64,000 nucleotides of DNA, taken from the NCBI RefSeq assembly GCF_002994745.2, contig NC_037091.1, positions 32,738,612 through 32,802,611 on the forward strand, written 5' to 3'. This DNA comes from Rosa chinensis (lineage: Eukaryota > Streptophyta > Magnoliopsida > Rosales > Rosaceae). The position numbers and the translations under genes were made by a program. The notes beneath the pieces are model-generated. The model ran no database searches. It saw only the letters and a list, made by a program, of their open reading frames with translations, and was not told the DNA's origin. Positions 12,485-25,400 of this stretch are shown piece by piece (the stretch's first letter is position 1; each line of letters opens with the position of its first letter).

Positions 12485-13716
12485 CTCTCAATTTATGTTC
12501 ATTTTTTTTTTTTTTGAGTAAAATGAGGTTAGCCCTTTATTGAAAATGACAGATTACAACGATACCAAGCCAATAGGCAGAAAAAAGAAAATCAACAATG
12601 CGAAAGGAAAATATGCAATAATTGCATGAGAAATACAAAGAATTAAAAATGCAAGAGCACCAACGTCGAAACGCAGCTCTATTTTTACACTACGGATTGC
12701 AGCCGTGTAGTGATTTGAGTAGTCGGTGGTTTGACTACCCATCGAACTCCAACGCACAATTTGATAAAAATCAACTTGGCGTCGGAATGAAGGCACTCTC
12801 CCACCTAAAGATCGAAGTCGGCCAAGGGTGTCAGAACATGGCCATGTTGGCAAACGATCTTTCACGAACAGATACCAAAGACTTGGGCCTCGAATCCAAT
12901 ACCAGTAACGCATCGGATCCCTAAACCACGGTAACCAATGAGCAACAGTCCAACAAAAACAGTAGGACGCAGCCCAAACCCAACCCCTCCTAGATCCCAG
13001 ATCCGGAACCCTTGGCATATTCCCCCCAGATCCCAGATTCGGGTCCTTCTGACGTCGATGACAGATGAGATGGGATCAACGACCACAAACTAATGGGATT
13101 GGCCACCAGGCCGGCAATTGTCCTCCCACTCCAACCCAAACCCAAATCCTTAGCTTGAGTCCAAGGCCCACTGGGACGTCTGCAATCACCCAACGCATCT
13201 CGACCAGCGGCCCTACCGCCGGTGACGCACCGAATTTCCACCATGCCGCCACATGAGTGGGAGACGACCGGCCAGAAGAGGTCGCCTGCACCACCAGTCG
13301 CCGACCTATAGATCGAACACTGCCGTTTCATACACAGACGGTCCGGCTAGAGAAGATCCACCATACGTAACCACAGATCGATCCCCGCATCAACACCGTG
13401 GTAGCAACCCGGATCCCACCCACACCTCCCTGTAATCGCCGCCATCCTCCCATGGCATCTCAGCCATTTGTTGGCCCACCGACGCAGCCCCAGCAACGTC
13501 CAGGCTACCCTCAAAATACTACCTGCCTCTGAATCCAACGAAAACAAGCATGAAGAGGCCGAAGCCTGAAGTTTTCTCCATGAAAAGAGTAGGTATAGGA
13601 CGCGACAGAGTAGGTTGACTCGCCGTTCCACAAACCCTAGCAGAGCGCTAGGTCATAAGTTTGTTTCACATGATACCACTTAAAGTTGGTTGGCACTGAG
13701 CTCTCAATTTATGTTC
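12485..13716 (-). mobile_element. Minus-strand retroposon with 16-bp target duplication
   Basis: A 1.2-kb insert (about 12501-13700) is flanked by perfect copies of CTCTCAATTTATGTTC at 12485-12500 and 13701-13716. On the minus strand it ends with an AATAAA-type signal (complement of TTTATTG at about 12537) followed about 20 nt later by a poly(A) tail (the T-run at about 12502-12514), as in a retroposed transcript. The body is GC-rich relative to its surroundings and has overlapping open frames on both strands, none of which I recognise. No reverse transcriptase is visible, so it is a non-autonomous or deleted LINE-type element. Confidence 0.75.
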
Positions 13717-14540
13717 TTAGAACATCACTAAATACTAGAAAGTGAAGATTACAAAAATCCAAATAGATGTTAAAATAGATTAACACATAATAGTTGTCGT
13801 TAATTTGATACGAATTAACACAGATCCCAAAAACACATTATTATCAAAAGAACACAAAATATTGTTTATCATAGCAATCACTTAAGTTAATCTATTTCAC
13901 AAAAGTTGCGCACTATAAATTTTGTTCCAATTATTCAAGGCGCTCCACTTCTTCCCATATTTGTTGAAGTTTCAATAAGTGATTTTGGTCTTAATGTGTA
14001 ATCTTGGCGTGCTTATGAGTCTGCAATAGGTTCTCTTGGCCTTTTTGGAACCCGTTCCATTTTAATTTAAATATTCAAGCATTATACATCTACAAATTTG
14101 CCAACAAGAGTATACGACATGTGCTGTTTGCACCAACCTAAAGTGGGTTACCGTAACCTATAGTTTTTGCACGTTAACAGGACTAATAATCGTCTTGCAT
14201 TAGAGTGCATATTAGATTATCAAAGTTTATGGTAAAAACAAAAACGCTAACCAAGCCACTACGACATCACAACAAAATCATTTGCCAGATTTCTTAATTT
14301 TCATTTGGGTGCTGAAGTTTTTACAAAGCACATCCCCCTCAATGAATATTTTTAATGGACATGTGCATAAAAATGGGTGTGGTTTGTAAATAAAAAAATA
14401 AAAAAAGTTCTAATTTCATTCCCATTTTATTTTAGATTTCTAATTGTAGAACAAAATAAAATGTCTATGAGGAAACGCAACAAAAAGGTTCAAAAAGAAA
14501 AAGAAAAATAATCGTGACAAACTTGAAAGAAAAGATTTAA
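13717..14540. other. AT-rich intergenic DNA
   Basis: No open frame, structured repeat or gene similarity that I can support. Confidence 0.5.
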
Positions 14541-15349
14541 TTGTAATAAGAGAGTTTCTATTGGGACCTCCAAATCTGCTTACTTGACCTCACTCTATTA
14601 TGAATTATTAAATGACATATATAACCTACTATAAAATGACAATTAAAGACAATAATTATACCAAAAAATATTATATTTATTTTATGTGGACTTTCCAATT
14701 CAATAATATTAAATTGTATTTTTTATTATTTTCCTTATCTATTTTTATTTTCCAATTTAAGTACATACTCATTAAAGCATTCATATACATTTAACAAGAA
14801 CTAAAAATATGATTAAGATCATGTGACAGAAAAATATATGATATATATGTTGAATTTTTTTTTTTTTTTAAGAAATGTTGAACTCATATTGGTGAGGGAA
14901 AAACTAAAAATATTTAAATAATTAATCATGTGGTACAAAAAATACAGAAAAAAAAAATTAAAAGACAAATGATTTTTTTTTTTTGAGAATAAAAACAAAT
15001 GATTTCTTCATTTTTTTTTGCACAGCTAAAATAGATTTTTTTTTTTTTTAAAAGACAGAATAGTTCATGGCATTTTCTTATTGATTAGACATTAATTTTT
15101 GAAACTCAAGTTTGATTAAGAAATGTATATTTAGTTAAGATTTATAGAGTGATTAACTCATTGAAATGACTAAATTTTTTATTTTAAAAATAATAATTTG
15201 TTTGCAAATTATATGAGTGAGGTTATTTGAGGAAGTTTAGTGAGGTTTAGTGAGTAAATTTAGTATTTGAAAATTTAATAAGAGGTGTAAAAAGCATAGA
15301 GGTCAAGTGAGTAAATTTGGAGGTTCCAATAGAATAACTCTTGTAATAA
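14541..15349. mobile_element. Mutator-like (MULE) non-autonomous element, 9-bp TSD
   Basis: The 9-bp direct repeat TTGTAATAA occurs at 14541-14549 and 15341-15349. Between them, 14550-15340 (791 bp) has terminal inverted repeats. The left end reads GAGAGTTTCTATTGGGACC and the right end, reverse-complemented, GAGTTATTCTATTGGAACC; both continue into CTCCAAAT and CTTGACCTC. A 9-bp duplication is the Mutator-superfamily signature. The interior is very AT-rich with several T-runs and has no transposase. Confidence 0.78.
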
Positions 15350-15622
15350 ACTATGTGGCATAGATGGTGTGGTATGTTGGAGGTGATGTGGTAGGTATAA
15401 CTTCATTTGTGAGTTTTATTCACCTATTTGATAAATTTCTTTCTTAGTTGTGCTTAATCGTTATTAGATCTGCTAAATCCTTAAGTGGAGAATAATGAGA
15501 CAAATAAAAATATGCCAACCACCTTATTATTCTCTACCATTAAATTTAGATCGAAATAGAGAAAAGAAGTTGAGTAGATGACCATGCATACTACATCATT
15601 TGGCATCCAGATTTAGTATAAA
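15350..15622. other. Spacer between MULE and Helitron
   Basis: AT-rich, no gene or repeat recognised. Confidence 0.4.
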
Positions 15623-16682
15623 CTAGAATAGGTGCCCGCGCTTTGCTGCGGGTGTTGAAACAAAATTTGCAAGTTTCGACTGCTAGAGACTTATGTTTGG
15701 AACTAACATTACCATTAATATAAATGGTCTGATATTGTGCAAATATTCAATACAACTGTTGTTGACACAGCTTGTCAAAAATATATTGTTCTATACGTTT
15801 TCCTTGGTTATGTTAAGCTAAACCCCACGCGTTACAGTCGACCGCGTATAACACACCGCCCGAGCTACAGAAAGAAAATAATGAGGAGACCATGTCACTG
15901 GCAGACCACTTCATCTTTTTGCTTATCTCGCAGATCACTTCATCTTTTTGGTTGTCATTCATCTGCTGCTGAAAACAATTGCCTACAGATTTGGAAGAAG
16001 AATTAATCAGCACATATTATAAAAGGAAAAACAGATGAATCAGAACAGATTGGACATTACTTTTATTATTTATGTCCTATTCATTACCTATTTCATCCCT
16101 TTTCCTAGTTTCTTGATTTGTGTAAAATATATATGCAAGTCTATTATATACAGCTTGTTACTTAAACACTCACACAGAAGAAAAACATGGTGAAGAACAG
16201 ATTTGTAATGCAAAGCTTAGCAACAAAGATAACTGAAGCTAAAAATAGAACCAAGCAAAGCAACTACCAAGAAAACAAACATAGCAAAATTATCAAAACA
16301 AAACTGCTAACTCCCTTTTAATCAGTGTAGAAGGCTAATCAATAAAACTGATTTTCTTCTTTGCAATGATATAAATAACTGCATTATATTTCCAAGAGAA
16401 AAGAGCAAAACCAACATGCAAACATTTCAAGCTATTGAGTCTATAACTACAGCAATATCACCAAAAGAGATATGCAACATAACAAACCCAATATGATAAT
16501 CGCAAATCCCTGCATTATCGAATACATCATACAGCCTTTACTGAAAATATCTATCATGAAAAAAGAAATCCCACAGTCACACAAATCCAGACCTAATGAT
16601 TATTATACTCGTGTTGAAACTCATTCTCTCGCATCAATTCCAGCAAGTTATCTAAACATTGAAGCTAAATCAAAAGCGTAGG

Positions 16683-16732
16683 CCAGAGAAGACCCACCTT
16701 GTTTGAACCAGAGAAGACCCACCTTGTTTGAA
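16683..16732. repeat. 25-bp tandem duplication
   Basis: Two adjacent identical 25-mers beginning CCAGAGAAGACCCACC (16683-16707 and 16708-16732), inside the Helitron candidate. Confidence 0.9.
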
Positions 16733-17007
16733 CCGCTTATATAAATTCCAAATTTTGTAAAAAATAAATAAATAAATAAATAAAAGGAAGAAGAAGAAGG
16801 TTAAACGTTCAATTGTAGGACTCAACATAGACATAACATATATGAGAAGTAATTTTTTATTTCAAAATTTCATGCATTATAAGTCGAACAAAATTTTGCT
16901 TTCTGGTTGTTGTGTATAAATTGAAAAGGTAGAAGCAAATATGATAACTGTAGTGAGTCTTAAATGTTGATATTTCTTAGTAATAAGGTTGGCTGTTTTT
17001 TTTTTTC

Positions 17008-17049
<42 letters not shown>
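17008..17049. repeat. (TTA)n microsatellite
   Basis: About 14 uninterrupted TTA/ATT units following a T-run. Confidence 0.95.
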
Positions 17050-19182
17050 GGGAATAAACATTTGGAATAGTACATAAAAGATTGAAAGGTATAGAGTCGA
17101 AACTTATTTTATGTGCAGCAGTCTATAAAGCAAATCAATCTTTCCAATTGTGCTTTCAGAATAAGTGTTGATCCATATGAATGCAGAAATAAAATTGTTG
17201 GTATACCAGTAGTTAAAAGGTCTCCAAACTGAAAGACAATGAGAGAATTAGCAAACACCAGTAGACTACCTAATATTCACGAAAGTAACAGAGTATGAAC
17301 TGTGTGTGATCTACATTGGATAAAACATTTGTACTTGTAAAAGCAAAGACTCCTCAATTTACACCTCCAAAATATTCAAAAATCTAAGATCTTTTCTATG
17401 ATTACTTGAAAAAGGTAGCTGAAAATCAATATAGAAAAATCTTCAACAAATCAAAGCAATTGCAGCATTCTATCATTGATCCCATGATTAGATTCATATA
17501 TAACTTAATAAAAGATTTGAAATTATCAAAGATGAAAACTGTACATTAAAGTAATAAGTACACCAAAAACGGTAATGTGCAAGAAATACAAAATGCAGAG
17601 AGAAATTGATCCTTGCTATCTTTGAATTGATCATAATGCAATCATCTCTAATAACAGTTTCTTTTCTAGCATATATTTACATGGTATATCTTCTTGTTTT
17701 AAGCCTTAGGAGAATTACAATAATTGTTGCAAGGAAGCTAAAAGATGAAAGACAACAGACTACTCACCAAGAAGCTACAGCTCGTGATCTGTTCAATAAC
17801 AACTTTCAGCCTCTCCTACAGAAAAAAACAATAGCATATTGGTATGAATTATTCCGACAGAGAACATGCAAAACCTATTCTCTCCACTGATTTGAGCTAA
17901 ACTGGATAAATTACAAATAGAAAACATACCAAGAAGAAGAAAGCATATACAATTGAAAGTGAAAACGGAACCAAGCAAAGCAAAAAATGATATATACTGA
18001 CATATGCATGAAACCATTTACTGAATCTAACCCCTTTCCATATGCAATTCTACAAAACACACCTCACATACAAATCCACACAGAACTCAAATTCAAATCA
18101 GAAACCAAACACAATTAGATAAACTTACAAACCCACCTTCTCTTCAAAAATAAGCAGACAAATAAAAAACAATGGTAATTCCAGATCTTCCTTCTTGCTA
18201 TACCCAAATTTTCCTGCAAAACAGTGAAAGGATTAGGCATCTCAGATTAACTCTCAACCTTTATTTACACAGTCCATATCATACTTTGGTCAAGTAATCC
18301 ATTGTACTATCAAAATTGCTTAACATGTATTCTTCCATTTACCTTGATTTACAGATTCAAGCTTCTCCTTTTCTTCACACCTTGCAGACCGATTTCTTAC
18401 AACAAATAAATCAATTGCAGCAACAATTATAGTAGCATGTGAAACCTGCATACAAAACCAATCACAGATTAACATTAAAAACACAAATGAAAACCATAAA
18501 TCCCTAAAAAAAAAAAATTAAAAAAAAACATCCATAGCAACCTACTATCACAGATTAAGAATATAATCAGCACAACTCCAAAATTACTAAAAAATCCCGT
18601 GGTTTTCAATCTTATCAAGCAAAGCTATGAAATTTATAACAGGGCATCACAAAAATAGATGCTTCAACCACAAAACCAAAGTGACTATCTCTTAATTTGG
18701 AATTTCATCTCTGCCAATTTACTCAATTCCAAACCCTAATAGGAACAATTTACAATCACAACAGACAAAATTGAGAGAGGAGAATTAAGGAACCTTGAAC
18801 GTAGAAGCAATCTATGTCTCCATGCATGAACAATAACTCTGGAATTGGATGTTTCAGGCCACACCTCAAACACCAGAAACAGCAGCTCTCCTGCCTGTCT
18901 CAACACACCTCCACCTCGTTGAGCCAATAACGCAGAAACCCCTGCATCACCAAAACCCCAAATCAAAATTCTTTCTACTCATCACGAAAACCCACTCTTT
19001 CAACCCCAATCAAATTTGACGAACTGTAAATCCAAAGAGCACCCAACAAAGAAATCCTAAATCGAAGAAACACAGACACAATCATGACATGCAACATCAG
19101 AACTGAAATTACCCGCAACCGATTGCGCAATCCTCAGCAAACAGCATAACATGGAAAATGGAATCAGACTCGTACATGCTAA

Positions 19183-19270
19183 CAAACAGCACCACTTCCT
19201 TCACTATCTACCTCTCGGTGGAATGAAGTAGCATAGACAAAGCAATCGGTGAAGGAAGTGGTGCTGTTTG
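19183..19270. repeat. Perfect 22-bp hairpin arms with 44-nt loop
   Basis: 19183-19204 and 19249-19270 are exact reverse complements (arm begins CAAACAGCACCACTTCC). They lie near the proposed 5' end of the Helitron. Arm length, perfect pairing and loop size resemble a small-RNA hairpin, but no expression evidence exists here. Confidence 0.8.
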
Positions 19271-19742
19271 ATAGCACCGAGCAGCACCCCAGGTGTCAAA
19301 GCAAGAAACAACACACACTGAGTAGCAACCCAGGTGTCGAAGAAAATGAATTTCCTTCACTCGTTCTCTCTCTCTATACCTCTGTGTGGAGCGAAGAAGA
19401 GAGACACGGAGCTCTGAGACGGTAGACAGGTGTCGAGCAAAAGAGATGAAGCAGGGAGAAAATTGTCTTTTCATCCATGACCGGCTCGGCTGGAGCCGTC
19501 ACTGTTCATAAGCCGATGAACAATTAACTGAGAATTAGAAGATAGTAAATATCTCCAGCAGTTTTCATTTACAATGTTGAGCTCACGATTGTCACCATCT
19601 TTATAACCTCACTTCATTTGACAAGATAAAAAATTAATAATAATAAATTAAAGTATACTTTTACCTCAACCCAACCCTAAACTCTAGACCCCTAGCTTTG
19701 GATAATCTTAGTGTTGAAGCGACGATCCCTTTCCTTCTTTCT

Positions 19743-19902
19743 TTTTTATTTATTCTTAAGTCCTCATGATCATTTTTTTTTTTTGACAAGAAGAATGGAT
19801 TTCATTCATAGCAAACACAGGCAAGAATGACCCAGTACATAGATCCCAACAAGGGGATAGGTCCCATCTTTTATTTATTCTTAAATCCTCTTGATCATTT
19901 TT
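19743..19902 (-). mobile_element. Short retroposon stub flanked by long direct repeats
   Basis: Two roughly 33-bp near-identical copies of TTTTATTTATTCTTAA...GATCATTTTT (about 19745-19776 and 19870-19902, two mismatches) flank about 95 bp. The insert begins with a T-run, i.e. a poly(A) tail on the minus strand. This fits a severely 5'-truncated LINE or retroposed transcript end with an unusually long target duplication. Confidence 0.55.
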
Positions 19903-19933
19903 GTTGCTTATCCGTTTAGAATAAACAAAATGC

Positions 19934-20136
19934 TGTTCATGTAAAACCCTAATTTGTGTTTGGCTCAGACTCTAGGTTACTTGACCTAGTGGTAATAAAG
20001 TTTAATTAGAAGAATCTAGAGATTATCTTTCCTTGTATGATTCAGACTCTATGCCTTGTAATCCTTTATATAAAGAGGCCCCTATTATCAATGAGAATAC
20101 ACAGCAATTTACTCTCAATTCAGTTTCCCTAAAACA
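19934..20136 (+). repeat. 5' LTR (203 bp)
   Basis: Begins TGTTCATGTAAAACCC and ends CCCTAAAACA. A TATA-like TATATAAAG is at about 20067. Differs from the 3' LTR at about 7 positions, apart from a 50-bp duplication present only in the 3' copy. The sequence immediately downstream (CGTTATCAGCACGAAG) is in the place of the primer-binding site; I do not assign its tRNA. Confidence 0.9.
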
Positions 20137-20546
20137 CGTTATCAGCACGAAGCCCTAACCCTGAAACAAATAGCCAAATCGTGATTCAAGAAGCTAAAAA
20201 CCTTGAAGCCTTTTCTGCCTCCACCTCACACCTTGAAGAACTCGATCCCAGGAGTCCAGAACCGGCTGCCCCACCCCAAGAACCGGCCAAAAACCCACCG
20301 AATCGGCCACCGGAAGCTCCATACAACTCACAGCAAATATTCCACCGGTTCACCATCTTCTGGACCTCCAATTTCCACCAAATTTTGATAGCAGAAGCCT
20401 CTTGATCTGAAGTTTCAGGAACCGGAATAAAAAGTCCAAAAACCGGTGTAAAACTTGCTGAACTGGCCGACTCAAAGTACTGCAGAAAAAACCGGCAGAA
20501 GAAAAGAAAAGAAAAAAAAAGGAAAGGAAAAGAAGCCCAAGGCAGA

Positions 20547-20610
20547 GGCCCACTGCCACGTTAGCAGAAGGACCCACTGCCACGTCAGCAGAAGGACCCA
20601 CTGCCATGTT
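20547..20610. repeat. 24-bp tandem repeat in copia leader
   Basis: Two and a half copies of a unit reading CACTGCCACGTCAGCAGAAG plus GACC lie in the untranslated leader between the 5' LTR and gag. Confidence 0.7.
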
Positions 20611-21094
20611 TGCATCAGTGCCACGTCAATCCTCCGGTCAACGACTTTTCCGGCAACTTTCCGGCGACTTTTCCGACCATTTTTTCCTGTCAAATTTTCC
20701 GGCGACCTTTTTCGAGGTATTTTTTACTAAATGTTCCCTTTTTTTTTTAATTCAATTTCTCTTCTTTTTTTGGGACTTGCAACATCCTTTTTTCTACCCC
20801 CCTTTCTTCATCATAGGGGAGACCTAATTAAGCCGAACTGTGGGGGTTCGTGCTCACTCCAAGCTTGGAGCTTGTTGAGATCTCCAAACTTAGAGTTTGT
20901 AGAGAATTTATGATCGACCACTTACTTTATTGTTTCGATCTAATCCAATACCTCTTGGAATTGAATTTCTTGGAAGTAATTACGCTCAGAAATTTCTAAT
21001 TTCTTGGGAGCAACTACGCTTAGAAATTTTATATGTTTTCGTGGTAGCCTTTTACGCTCTGAAACTAACCATAATTTCTTGTTCTATTTTGAGG

Positions 21095-22142
21095 ATGAGT
21101 AACCTGAACAAATTGGACTCCATTGGGAACAACTGGCTTTGGATATCACAGGTGGGTTTGTGATGTCCGCCAGCATCTCAAGACCGATGGAATCTTGGAT
21201 ACGATTCTCGAGCCTAGCCAGGACGTGCTAACTGTTGAGCAAGCTCAAGCTTTGGAAGCAAATAGAGCAGCCTTAGAGGCAAATAAGGCGAAAGCCATCA
21301 TCCTAATGACTCGTCATATGGATGATTCGCTCTAGTACGAGTGTATGAATGAAGAAGACCCCAGAAGGTTGTGGGTCTCACTCGAAGATAGATTTGGCAA
21401 CGTCCGTGACTCCCTGCTTCCTGACCTACAAGTGAGATGGCATAGCCTCCGCTTCTGTGATTTCAAGTCAGTTCTTGAATACAACTCGGAAGCACTTCGC
21501 ATTAAATCCTTAATGGAATTTTGTGATAAAGAGATCACAGATGCGATGTTGATTGAGAAGACTCTCTCTACCTTCCCCGTCTCTGCATTGATGGTTGCTA
21601 AGAACTATCGAATCGATATTGTTGTAGGACAGATCACAAGGTTTCATGAGCTCATTGGAGCTATGAATGTCACTGAAAAGCATGACAACATCCTTGTGAA
21701 GAACTATAATTCGAGATTTGTGGAAATTGAGCATATTCTGGAATCCAATTATAGTCGCACCCCTAAGAGAAAGCGCCAAGAGCGAAACCCTAACCTTAGG
21801 GATACTTCTGGACGTTCTGGTCCATATAATCGCTCTACTTGGGAAGGCAACCGCCAAAATAGGCGAACACAGAACCGAAGAGGTAAACGTGGAAAGAGAG
21901 AGGGAGGCAACTCCTCTGGCCATGTTGGTGGCGCCACCAACACTAAGAGCCATCTAAATGACGCTTTCAAAGCGCCTCAATCAATGGAGTTTGAGCAAAG
22001 AGATGTATGTTCTCGATGTGGAGTGTCTGATCATTGGGCATACATTTGTAGAGCTCGTGAAGAAATCGTCACCGCCTACAAAGCATATTGTGAAGCAAGA
22101 GAGCTCACTATATGGAACAAGAAGATCAAGAAGATGATCTAG
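21095..22142 (+). pseudogene. copia Gag, broken
   Basis: A start ATG at 21095 opens a short frame. Gag continues in a different frame from about 21150, meets TAG at 21333-21335 and then stays open to TAG at 22140-22142. Visible: the N-terminal copia Gag region (RWVCDVRQHLK), the UBN2-type middle (RRLWVSLEDRF, VLEYNSEALRI), a basic linker rich in Arg/Asn, and one zinc knuckle CSRCGVSDHWAYIC (C-x2-C-x4-H-x4-C). Gag normally packages the retrotransposon RNA in cytoplasmic virus-like particles. One frameshift and one nonsense codon make this copy non-functional. Confidence 0.85.
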
Positions 22143-22479
22143 AGTGAAGGGTTGAAGACTACAAATCTGGCTGGGATCATAGATCGCCAATTCTGTTTAA
22201 GTCTTTATTTTTCCAAGAGATGTAATAGGCAATTGCCATATATTTTTGTAGTAAATGCCAATGATTTAGTTTTTCTTCAAAGTAGGCTCACTCAAAGTAA
22301 GTGTGATATCTAGAAAGGTTAAGAGATTAGTGTTACTTAAGTTAGACGACTACCATTGTTTTGCATTAGCTATCATTTTGGATTAATTTTGTTTAGTCAA
22401 AGAGACAATGATGTAACTCCATTGGTTTATAAATAAAATTTCGAGTTCTTTATGACTCTATTTTGATTCTGAGCATATG

Positions 22480-25400
22480 ACTTTTGTGACTACGATGGCT
22501 GGGCCATCAGTATTAATTCAAGGACATGGAATAACCCAACTTCCCCTTGCCAAAAAGTACCTTGATTACTGTCACAAAAACTCTCTACGCTCCTAGGGAA
22601 AATCGCACCTATGAGTAGCCAATGGATTCCATGCGAAAACGCATGTAGAGAACAGAAATGAGTTCCTTTGCAATACCTCTAATGATTGCGAACAAATGCG
22701 CATCTTAGAGAAGTTTATGTGTCACTTTAGTGGACTCTATGTCACTATTCGAGCTATTAAATACAATAAAGTTACGAGAGAAGATCTCTTAGATTTAGAC
22801 ACATATTGGCTTTGTCACGACATGATAGGTCATCCTAGTCATGATATGATGATCCGTCTACTAAAGACTTCACATGGACATCCTTTCTATTGAGCGAAAC
22901 GAAGCATGGATAAAAAGTTGATTCTTGGACTAAGTGTGACCGACGCTGCTGCCTAAGGCACCGCCTCCGTCCACCACCAGCCTAGGGCTGGTGCAGTCCC
23001 TATCAATAACGCCATGGATGGCGTCCATCATGGTGATGGCGCCCCAGGTGATGCTGCAATCACCAACTTGCTTCAAATAGCGTTTCAGACGCTCAGACCT
23101 AACCAAAATTCTCATTGGTTGCTTCTAAAGCCTCTCGCTCGTTTTACAAAACTCGTTTCTTAGGGAAATTAGGACTAAGACCGTCCTATGCAAAGGAAAT
23201 GAACATACTCATTCTGTTCTTATATAGAATCCATGGGGATTCTGTGGATTGATTCAACCAACTTGCGGACGCTTCAATATTTCATGATGTTGGTTGACAC
23301 GCAAACACGCTGGTCACGTGTTATGTCATTGTCCACTTGTAATGCTGCTTATGCTACACTCCTAGCAAATATCATATGACAACGGGCTCACTCCTCGGAT
23401 CATCCTATTCAGTCAATTGGATTTGACTATGCTAGAGAGTTTACATCGAAAGACTTTCGATGGATATTGCAATGGGACTGATGTTGGACATCACATTCCC
23501 ATGTACACACCCAAATGATCTTGCTGAAATGACTACGATGGTAGTCCGGACATTGGTAATGCACACCAATCTCTTTATATCCGCTTGGGGTAATGTAATA
23601 TCGCATGCAGCTATGCTAATTCGCCTATGACCCACCGCCACTCAATGTACCTTTGCGTTACAGCTAGTGACTGGGTACAAGTATCGTATTTACGCATATT
23701 TGAGTGAGCTATTTATGTGCCAATTGAGCCGCCACAGCGCACTATGATATGTCCTTATAGACGAATGGGCAACTACGTTAAACTTGAGACTCCAACAATC
23801 GCACACCACTTAATGCCCTTGCAAGGCGATCTCATTACAGCTAGATTTGCTGGTTGTCACTTTGATGAGACAGTCTTCCTGTCATTAGGGGGAGATAAGA
23901 ACACGAATGTTCAATAAGAACGACATGAATTGTCGTAGTCTGTCCCCACTATGTCTCATCTCAATCCCTATTAAAGTGACGATATCACACAAATATGCTG
24001 TAAACATGCCTGCAAGGAAGTACGTCCCTACGAGAGGACGTAGCGCCACCCTACACGGAGGTAGGCATGGCGCCAACGCCAAAGAGAGTGGCACTCTGGC
24101 GTTATAGGCCATGGCCCCAGCTAGGATGCGTGGGAGGCCCGTGAGTTCGAAGGATACTTTGGCACATTCCAATCCTTTGATCATCAAGACTCAAAATCCA
24201 TCTCATGAGAATCTTCCGGGTTATGGTTATCGTTGGGGGACGCCTCAACGTCAGAACCTATTCTTGAGAATATAGAGCTCTATGAAAATTACACTAGTGT
24301 ACATGAGACATGAGATAGAAACTCCATCATAATTGATGATGTAGTCACGCACTTCGTTGCACATGAGTTTGTTGAGTCCGATGATATCGAACCACGCTCC
24401 GTTGATGAATGAATGCCAACGTAGAGAAATTTGGCCTAAATGGAAAGATGCGATCCAGAAGGTTTTTGAACTAGTGATGCCAACACCTCCGAACATAAAA
24501 CCTATTGACTAATGGGTCTTCGTTAGAAAGCGTGATGAGAAAAAAGAGATAGCAATCTCACCTTATGGTGCAAGGCTTCTCACAAAACGCTCTGGAATTA
24601 ACTACGATGAGACATATTCTCTCGTAATGGATGTCATTGCACTCCACTACCCTGTCAGTTTGGTAATTTCTGAATAACTAAACATGCAGCTTACAAATGT
24701 GTTCACTACGTATCTATATGGGGATCTAGATATGGAATATACATGAAGGTTCATGGTGAACTTCATTTACCCTAGTCAAGTGGCTCTAGACCACGGAGCG
24801 CGTTTACAATAAGGTTGGAACGCTCACTAAAGTGACTACTTGATTGAGAAGGGATATGTCCACGCGTTTCCATAACAAGTTTCGGATTCTATCGCGGTTC
24901 ATGTTGGACATGATCTTCATTAGAAGCCCTTAAAGAGTTAAGGGAAACCGCTGAACACTTGAAAATCCGATTTTGAGATAAAGGATTATGGGAGAACACG
25001 ATTATGTCTCGGTTTGGAACTTGAGCATCGTGTCGATAGATGTTTAAGCATTTTGACAAGGTCAAGCCTTCAAGCATCCCCATGATCATTTGTAATCTTG
25101 ATCCTGAAAAGGATCCTCTTCGTTGAAAGGTTGATAATGAAGATGTGCTAGAGGTAAGAGTGCCTTACTTGAGTACAATAGGCGCATTATTACACTTAGC
25201 TCAATGCACAAGACCGGACATCTCATTTTCCATGAACTTGTTAGCTAAGGTATACCTCTGCGCCAACGCGACACCATTTTGATTGGTGTAAAAGATATCT
25301 TTCAGTACTTGAGATGTACGATTGATATGGGCTTGTTCTATCCCTACAGAGAGATGATGGATTCAGACCCATCACACACCAGAAAGGCCACCAACGCTGG

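Larger units (their letters stand above)
15623..19542 (-). mobile_element. Candidate non-autonomous Helitron (3.9 kb)
   Basis: Read on the minus strand, the right end is a classical Helitron 3' terminus: the GC hairpin CCCGC...GCGGG (plus coordinates 15635-15652), about 10 nt, then CTAG at 15626-15623, followed by host T. The proposed 5' end begins TCTTCTAATT at 19542 and is preceded by host A, giving the expected A^T insertion site without target duplication. The interior is AT-rich with no Rep/helicase gene. It holds a few GC-richer patches (about 15820-16010 and 18730-19480) that could be captured gene pieces, but I recognise none. The 3' end is firm; the 5' boundary is an inference. Confidence 0.6.

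Noticed and set aside
12554..13331. Long overlapping open frames on both strands in the 12.5-kb retroposon as host genes
   Set aside because: They lie wholly inside an insert bounded by target duplications and overlap each other in several frames, so open length reflects GC-rich composition.
20181..20730. Open frames in the copia leader as an extra gene
   Set aside because: Low-complexity Pro/Lys-rich frames on both strands that end before gag; no conserved domain.
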